NCBI GenBank assembly: GCA_964416065.1
Contig: CAYQCL010000041.1
Span: 1-17,987, forward strand
Direction of reading: 5' to 3'
DNA length: 17,987 nucleotides
From: Limiplasma sp964416065
GTDB lineage: Bacteria > Bacillota > Clostridia > Christensenellales > Aristaeellaceae
In this document: positions 14,005 to 17,987 of the stretch, piece by piece
Numbering within the stretch: the first letter of the stretch is position 1
Layout: every line of letters begins with the position of its first letter
The notes under the pieces: generated by a model
Databases searched by the model: none
What the model saw: the letters and a program-made list of their open reading frames with translations, nothing else
Told to the model about the DNA's origin: nothing
Translations under genes and position numbers: made by a program

Positions 14005-14454
14005 ATGAAGGTTATTCTGTTATGCGATGTCAAGGGCAGCGGCAAAAAGGACGACGTGATCAACGTCTCTGACGGCTTCGCCCGCAACTACCTCTTTCCC
14101 CGCAAGTGGGCCGTTGAGGCGACTCCAGGCGCGGTCAAGGAGATCGAGCGCAAGCGCGCCAATGAGGAAAAGCTGGAGCGGGAGCGCCGCGAGGCTGCCC
14201 AGAAGCTCGCCGGAGAGCTCAAGGGCAAGACCATCACCCTTCAGGTGAAATGCGGCGGGCAGGGGCGCCTCTACGGCAGCATCACCTCACAGGAGATCGC
14301 TGCCGCGCTGAAGGAGCAGCATGGTGTGGATGTGGACAAGCGCAAAATTGAATGTGAACCGATCCGCCAGATCGGCGACGTGGATATCAGCGTCTGGATC
14401 TATTCCGGCATCACCACCCTCATGAAGGTGCATGTGGAGCCTATCACAAAATAA
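14005..14454 (+). CDS. rplI: 50S ribosomal protein L9
   Basis: L9 binds 23S rRNA in the large subunit and has two globular domains joined by a long helix. The 149-residue product has the normal length. The N-terminal domain carries the family pattern VKGSGKKDDVINVSDGFARN, followed by YLFPRKWA. The helix (about 42-75) is rich in Glu, Arg and Lys. The C-terminal domain contains GGQGRLYGSITSQEIA. The start follows GGGGAGGAATGAATC, placed in the end of the previous gene, so translation is coupled. dnaB begins 26 nt after the stop, the classical rplI-dnaB order. Confidence 0.97.
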   Translation: MKVILLCDVKGSGKKDDVINVSDGFARNYLFPRKWAVEATPGAVKEIERKRANEEKLERERREAAQKLAGELKGKTITLQVKCGGQGRLYGSITSQEIAAALKEQHGVDVDKRKIECEPIRQIGDVDISVWIYSGITTLMKVHVEPITK

Positions 14455-14480
14455 TTTGATTTCCGAAGGGAGGGAGCGGC

Positions 14481-15875
14481 ATGGAAAGCGGGATCAGCGA
14501 GCAGGTCGTCACCGTCCTGCCGCCAAGCAGCATAGACGCGGAGCGTTCGGTGCTGGGTGCGATGTTGCAAAGCGGCAACGCGGCTTCTCTCGCCTTTGAG
14601 GCCCTCCTTCCGGTGGATTTTTATTCCGCTGAACATAGGGAGATTTTCGAGGCGATGCGCGCGCTCAACAACGCGGCCAGTCCGATCGATGTCATGACGG
14701 TGAGCAATGAGCTGACCAAGCGTGGCACGCTGGAAAGCATCGGAGGCGCAGCCTATCTTTTGCAGGCCGTGCGATTCGTGCCCACGGCGGTCAACGTCCG
14801 TACCTACATTGAGATTGTGTCGGAAAAGTCGACGCTTCGCAAGCTCATCGCCGCCTGCCAGCAGATTCAGCAGCAATGCTATTCTCAATCCGATCCGCTT
14901 CAGGACGTGCTCAACAGGGCTGAGCGCATGATCTTTGATATCGTCATGAAGCGTTCCGGCGCGGAAACGCTGGTACCGCTCAACAAGGTGCTCATGTCCA
15001 CCTTTGACCAGATCGAGCTTCTGAGCCGTCTGCGGGGTCGTCTCGGCGGCGTGCCGACGGGTCTGTACGACCTGGATCGCATGCTGACCGGTCTGCATGG
15101 AGGCGAGTTGGTTTTGGTAGGCGCGCGTCCCGCGATGGGCAAGACGGCGATGGCCCTGGGCGTCGCGCAGTTTGCCGCAAGGCAGTCGAAGCGCTGCGTG
15201 GCGGTATTCAGCATGGAAATGCCGAACGAACAGATCGGTCTGCGTCTTCTGTGCTCCGCCGCGAACATCAACATGCAGCGCGTGCGCAGCGGCATGCTCT
15301 CCGATGACGAATGGATCAAGCTCGGCGACACGATCAATGAGCTTTCCTCCTGCCTCATCTTTATCGATGACACCCCCGGCCTCACCCCCTCGCAGCTGAG
15401 AAGCCGTTGCCGCAGGCTGATGGTCGAGCACGGGCTCGACCTCATCGTCATCGACTATCTGGGCCTGATGGGCACGGACAAGCGGGTCGAGAACCGTCAG
15501 CTGGAGGTCAGCGAAATCAGCCGTCAGCTCAAAGCGATTGCCCTGGAGCTGAAAATCCCCGTCCTGGCCTGTGCGCAGCTGAGTCGCGCGCCGGCCGCCC
15601 GAACGGACAAGCGCCCGATGCTGAGTGACCTGCGCGATTCGGGCAGCATCGAACAGGATGCTGACGTGGTGCTGTTCCTGCACCGCGAGGGGTACTATGC
15701 CACCGCCGGTTCGGAGGACGGCCCCAAGCCGGACGATACTGCGGGCGAGGTCATTATCGCGAAGCAGCGCAACGGCCCCGTGGGCACGGTCAACGTGGAG
15801 TGGCAGGCGGAGTTTGCCCGCTACACCAACCTTCCCGGCACCCGCGTCGCCATGTATGTGGAGAATGATGAATAA
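14481..15875 (+). CDS. dnaB: Replicative DNA helicase DnaB (called DnaC in Bacillus)
   Basis: This hexameric helicase unwinds DNA at the replication fork. The 464-residue product has the expected two domains. An N-terminal primase-interacting helical domain (about 14-115) contains ERSVLGAML. The RecA-like domain has Walker A GARPAMGKTA (214-223, K221), the following helicase motif VFSMEMP, Walker B LIVIDYLGLM (D325) and the family signature LSDLRDSGSIEQDADVV. No intein or frameshift is seen. A GGGAGGGAGCGGC leader precedes the ATG. The gene is 12 nt upstream of the YhaM-type nuclease gene and shares its operon. Confidence 0.97.
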   Translation: MESGISEQVVTVLPPSSIDAERSVLGAMLQSGNAASLAFEALLPVDFYSAEHREIFEAMRALNNAASPIDVMTVSNELTKRGTLESIGGAAYLLQAVRFVPTAVNVRTYIEIVSEKSTLRKLIAACQQIQQQCYSQSDPLQDVLNRAERMIFDIVMKRSGAETLVPLNKVLMSTFDQIELLSRLRGRLGGVPTGLYDLDRMLTGLHGGELVLVGARPAMGKTAMALGVAQFAARQSKRCVAVFSMEMPNEQIGLRLLCSAANINMQRVRSGMLSDDEWIKLGDTINELSSCLIFIDDTPGLTPSQLRSRCRRLMVEHGLDLIVIDYLGLMGTDKRVENRQLEVSEISRQLKAIALELKIPVLACAQLSRAPAARTDKRPMLSDLRDSGSIEQDADVVLFLHREGYYATAGSEDGPKPDDTAGEVIIAKQRNGPVGTVNVEWQAEFARYTNLPGTRVAMYVENDE

Positions 15876-15887
15876 AGGAGCTTTTTC

Positions 15888-16856
15888 ATGCCCCAGCAAC
15901 GAGTATGCGACCTGACAAAGGATCAGCGCTTTGAAGGCTTTCTTCTGGTACGCACTTCCGACCAGCGTACCGGCGGAAACGGCGCAAAATATCTCGATCT
16001 CAATCTTGCCGACCGCACCGGAGAGGTAAACGCCAAGGTGTGGGACGGAAACGTCCCCGCACCGACTCCGGGCAGCGTGGTAAAGGTTCGCGGCGGAACC
16101 CTTGAATACAACGGACGTTTACAGCTTCGCGTGGAACGCATCCGCGCGATGGCGCCCACCGACGAGGTCGATCTTGCCTCCCTCGTTCCCTGCGCGCCCG
16201 AGCCGCCGGAAAAGATGCTTGAAGAAATCGAGGCGGCGATCGACGGCTTTCATAGTCAGCCCATCCGTGACCTCACCCGCGAGCTGGTACGCCGCTTCGC
16301 GGAAAAGCTGAGCTACTATCCCGCCGCGCAGCGCATCCATCACGCCGAGCGCGCCGGTCTTCTTCATCACACAACCGGCATGTTGCGCACAGCCAGGGCA
16401 ATCCTGCAAATCTATCCCTGGCTCAACGGCGATCTGCTCTATGCGGGCGTGATCCTCCATGATCTGTGCAAAACTGAGGAGATGGATTCGGATTCGATGG
16501 GCGTGGTGCGCGATTATAGCAAGGAGGGTCTGCTTTTGGGCCATTTGGTGCTGGGTGTTACGCGCGTTCAGGAGGCGGCCAACGACCTGGGGATTTCCGG
16601 CGAGCCCGTCCTCCTTTTGCAGCACATGCTTCTAAGCCATCACGGTGAGCCCGAGTTCGGCAGCCCGCGCAAGCCGATGTTTCCGGAGGCCGAGGTGCTG
16701 CATTGGATCGACCTTTTGGACGCCCGCATGAACGAGATGCAGACCGCCGTGGCCAAGCTGAAGCCGGGCGTTTTTTCGGAAAAAATCTGGTCATTGGATC
16801 GAAGACTGTATCACGCGGATTACGACGCGCTGACGCCCCCTCAAACAGAAGGTTGA
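15888..16856 (+). CDS. yhaM: YhaM-type 3'-5' exoribonuclease (OB fold plus HD domain)
   Basis: YhaM trims single-stranded RNA (and DNA) from the 3' end in the cytoplasm. The 322-residue product is close to the family length. An N-terminal OB fold (about 12-90) contains KYLDLNLADRTGEVNAKVW. The HD phosphohydrolase domain shows H160/H161 (LLHHTTGM), the HD pair H191-D192 (ILHDLCKTEE), H219, the SHHGEPEFGSP motif (H251/H252) and a late DLLDARMN aspartate. These are the metal ligands expected of YhaM. AAAGGAG sits 7 nt before the ATG. It follows dnaB by 12 nt and is probably the last gene of the operon. The promoter of the next gene overlaps its stop codon. Confidence 0.88.
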   Translation: MPQQRVCDLTKDQRFEGFLLVRTSDQRTGGNGAKYLDLNLADRTGEVNAKVWDGNVPAPTPGSVVKVRGGTLEYNGRLQLRVERIRAMAPTDEVDLASLVPCAPEPPEKMLEEIEAAIDGFHSQPIRDLTRELVRRFAEKLSYYPAAQRIHHAERAGLLHHTTGMLRTARAILQIYPWLNGDLLYAGVILHDLCKTEEMDSDSMGVVRDYSKEGLLLGHLVLGVTRVQEAANDLGISGEPVLLLQHMLLSHHGEPEFGSPRKPMFPEAEVLHWIDLLDARMNEMQTAVAKLKPGVFSEKIWSLDRRLYHADYDALTPPQTEG

Positions 16857-16881
16857 CGAACGTTCCTATAAATGTTACAAT
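16853..16881 (+). promoter_or_regulatory. Sigma-70 promoter of the lipoprotein gene
   Basis: TTGACG (16853-16858), a 17-nt spacer and TACAAT (16876-16881). The -35 hexamer contains the TGA stop codon of yhaM. The predicted leader is about 95 nt and shows no structure I can name. Confidence 0.75.
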
Positions 16882-16983
16882 ATCATGACGAATTGAGGCA
16901 TTCCGTTGCTTCGCTCGTTCTTTGATGTAGACTCCATTTAACTGCGGCACAGCACGCGCTGCGCCCTGATGGGAGGGAACTTC

Positions 16984-17874
16984 ATGAAACGCAAGATCAG
17001 GCTGACCCTATGTCTGCTGCTCGCCGCGATGATCCTGAGTGCATGCTCCAACAGTCCCAGCAACGAACAGGTTTTCCCTGAGATGACACAGGCGCTTGGT
17101 CCCGTAACCGTAACGGATACACCCGCGCCGCAGGTTGGGGATCCGTCCGTCGGAGACGATTCCGGACTGAGCGACGACCCGTCGGGACAGAGCATCTTTG
17201 ATATGAATCCCTATCTTTCCGACTTTAGCGACGAAGACCCGCTCAAGGAGGAAAACTATGTGGATCCCTATGGCGAAGAGGATCTGACCGCGCCGCTTTA
17301 TGCGTCTGAGCCGGAGGAAACCGTCTATCCCTACGCGGGCAGCACGCCTATTCCTCTCGATCCCCTCGACATGCCCACCCCGACGCCGCGCCCCGCCCTT
17401 TCCTTCACCTATTCGGCCTACAGCCCCTCCTCAATCGGCGTAACCTTCGAGGGCCCAGTGGGCTGGATGGTGGACGAGAGTCAGGCGCAGATTTTCACGC
17501 TTTCCGAACCGGATGCCCAGATCAAGGACGGCCAGCAATGCATCATCACCATTTCAGCCGAGCCCGTGACCAGCAACTATAGTGAGAGCGATCTCAAGTC
17601 CCAGGTGACACAGCGGTTAGATTATCTCTCCACCTCTGAATTTGTCGATTGGAAGCCAAGCTATACCGCTACGCGCTATATGATGGGCAGTCTGGGCGTT
17701 TATGCCAACTACACCGGCACGTTGGTCGACGGGGTCGAGGTCGGCGGACGAATCCTGTATGTCTGCATTGACCGCGTCCTATACGGTTTGGAGATTATCT
17801 TCCCTGTGGGCTTCAAGGAGGATTATCTTGATGTGTTTAACCAGATTCGCTCCACGATGAAGCTCGTTAATTGA
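16984..17874 (+). CDS. Lipoprotein of unknown function
   Basis: The 296-residue product has a lipoprotein signal peptide: MKRKIR, a hydrophobic core and the lipobox LSAC with C21 as the lipidated residue. A long acidic, proline- and serine-rich linker follows (about 22-139), including PTPTPRP. The C-terminal domain (about 140-296) alternates strands and helices and includes GVTFEGPVGWMV and GRILYVCIDRVLYGLEI. Its pattern recalls PsbP/Mog1-like domains of bacterial lipoproteins, but I make no family call. GGGAGG lies 6 nt before the ATG at 16984, which I prefer to an in-frame ATG at 16969. It is monocistronic, with its own promoter and terminator. It should sit on the outer face of the membrane on a flexible tether. 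The role is unknown. Confidence 0.85.
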   Translation: MKRKIRLTLCLLLAAMILSACSNSPSNEQVFPEMTQALGPVTVTDTPAPQVGDPSVGDDSGLSDDPSGQSIFDMNPYLSDFSDEDPLKEENYVDPYGEEDLTAPLYASEPEETVYPYAGSTPIPLDPLDMPTPTPRPALSFTYSAYSPSSIGVTFEGPVGWMVDESQAQIFTLSEPDAQIKDGQQCIITISAEPVTSNYSESDLKSQVTQRLDYLSTSEFVDWKPSYTATRYMMGSLGVYANYTGTLVDGVEVGGRILYVCIDRVLYGLEIIFPVGFKEDYLDVFNQIRSTMKLVN

Positions 17875-17940
17875 GCGTGAAGCGCGATAAAGCAGCCCAT
17901 GTAAAAGTGGGGCATAATAGGGATTTGATAATTTCCTAAG

Positions 17941-17981
17941 AAAATCGGCATGGTTGGCATTCGTCCACTATGCCGATTTTT
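17941..17981 (+). terminator. Bidirectional rho-independent terminator
   Basis: An 11-bp perfect stem AAAATCGGCAT / ATGCCGATTTT (17941-17951 with 17970-17980) with an 18-nt loop ends in five T on the plus strand and four on the minus strand. It probably ends the lipoprotein transcript, and possibly a converging one from beyond the window. The 66 nt between the stop codon and the stem hold nothing I recognise. Confidence 0.85.
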
Positions 17982-17987
17982 CATTGT

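Noticed and set aside
14400..15899. 499-codon open frame antisense to dnaB
   Set aside because: It is longer than dnaB itself but mirrors it entirely; dnaB has all helicase motifs. Long antisense frames are expected in GC-biased genes.
16859..16868. GAACGTTC palindrome in the lipoprotein promoter as a LexA box
   Set aside because: The Firmicute LexA site needs four bases between GAAC and GTTC; here there are none.
1..17987. CRISPR arrays, tRNA or rRNA genes, insertion sequences
   Set aside because: No spaced repeats of CRISPR type, no cloverleaf or rRNA-like segments and no transposase frames were found on either strand.

Overview
The window looks like a stretch of a Clostridia-class Bacillota chromosome. 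The support is the SCIFF peptide with its radical SAM maturase, a greA-lysS pair, a YybS-like / rplI / dnaB block, a sigma-region-2/DUF4179 protein and a YhaM-type nuclease. By eye the GC content is moderately high (mid to upper 50s percent). I would not name a genus. TGA is used as an ordinary stop by several intact genes here, for example scfB, the HtrA protease, the MFS transporter and yhaM.

Left part, minus strand (237-6094). From right to left in transcription order: a NUDIX hydrolase with its own terminator; an unusual protein joining an ECF sigma region 2 to the membrane and outer part of a DUF4179 anti-sigma-like protein, with no sigma region 4; a 116-residue peptide with two internal repeats; a radical SAM/SPASM gene interrupted by one in-frame TGA; then greA and lysS. 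The repeat peptide and the SPASM enzyme form a two-gene cassette that looks like a RiPP precursor and its maturase. A 34-nt leader motif lies directly upstream of the peptide gene and again directly upstream of greA, so its two copies bracket the cassette.

Middle, plus strand (6180-9023). A membrane acyltransferase is divergent from the NUDIX gene, and their sigma-70 promoters overlap. Next come the SCIFF precursor peptide (scfA), a terminator, and its radical SAM maturase (scfB). The window therefore holds two radical SAM peptide systems, one intact and one apparently broken.

Right part, plus strand (9171-17874). An HtrA-type membrane serine protease has a possible response-regulator site in its promoter and a strong terminator. 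A sugar-type MFS transporter and a glycerophosphodiester phosphodiesterase follow as a two-gene operon with a consensus promoter. Then come a YybS-like membrane protein, ribosomal protein L9, replicative helicase DnaB, a YhaM-type OB/HD exoribonuclease, and a lipoprotein with its own promoter and terminator. In many Firmicutes gdpP lies between yybS and rplI; here it is absent and only 3 nt separate the two genes.

The best leads are the repeat peptide, its interrupted maturase, the duplicated leader around them, and the sigma/anti-sigma fusion. All readings are from the sequence alone; no database search was possible.
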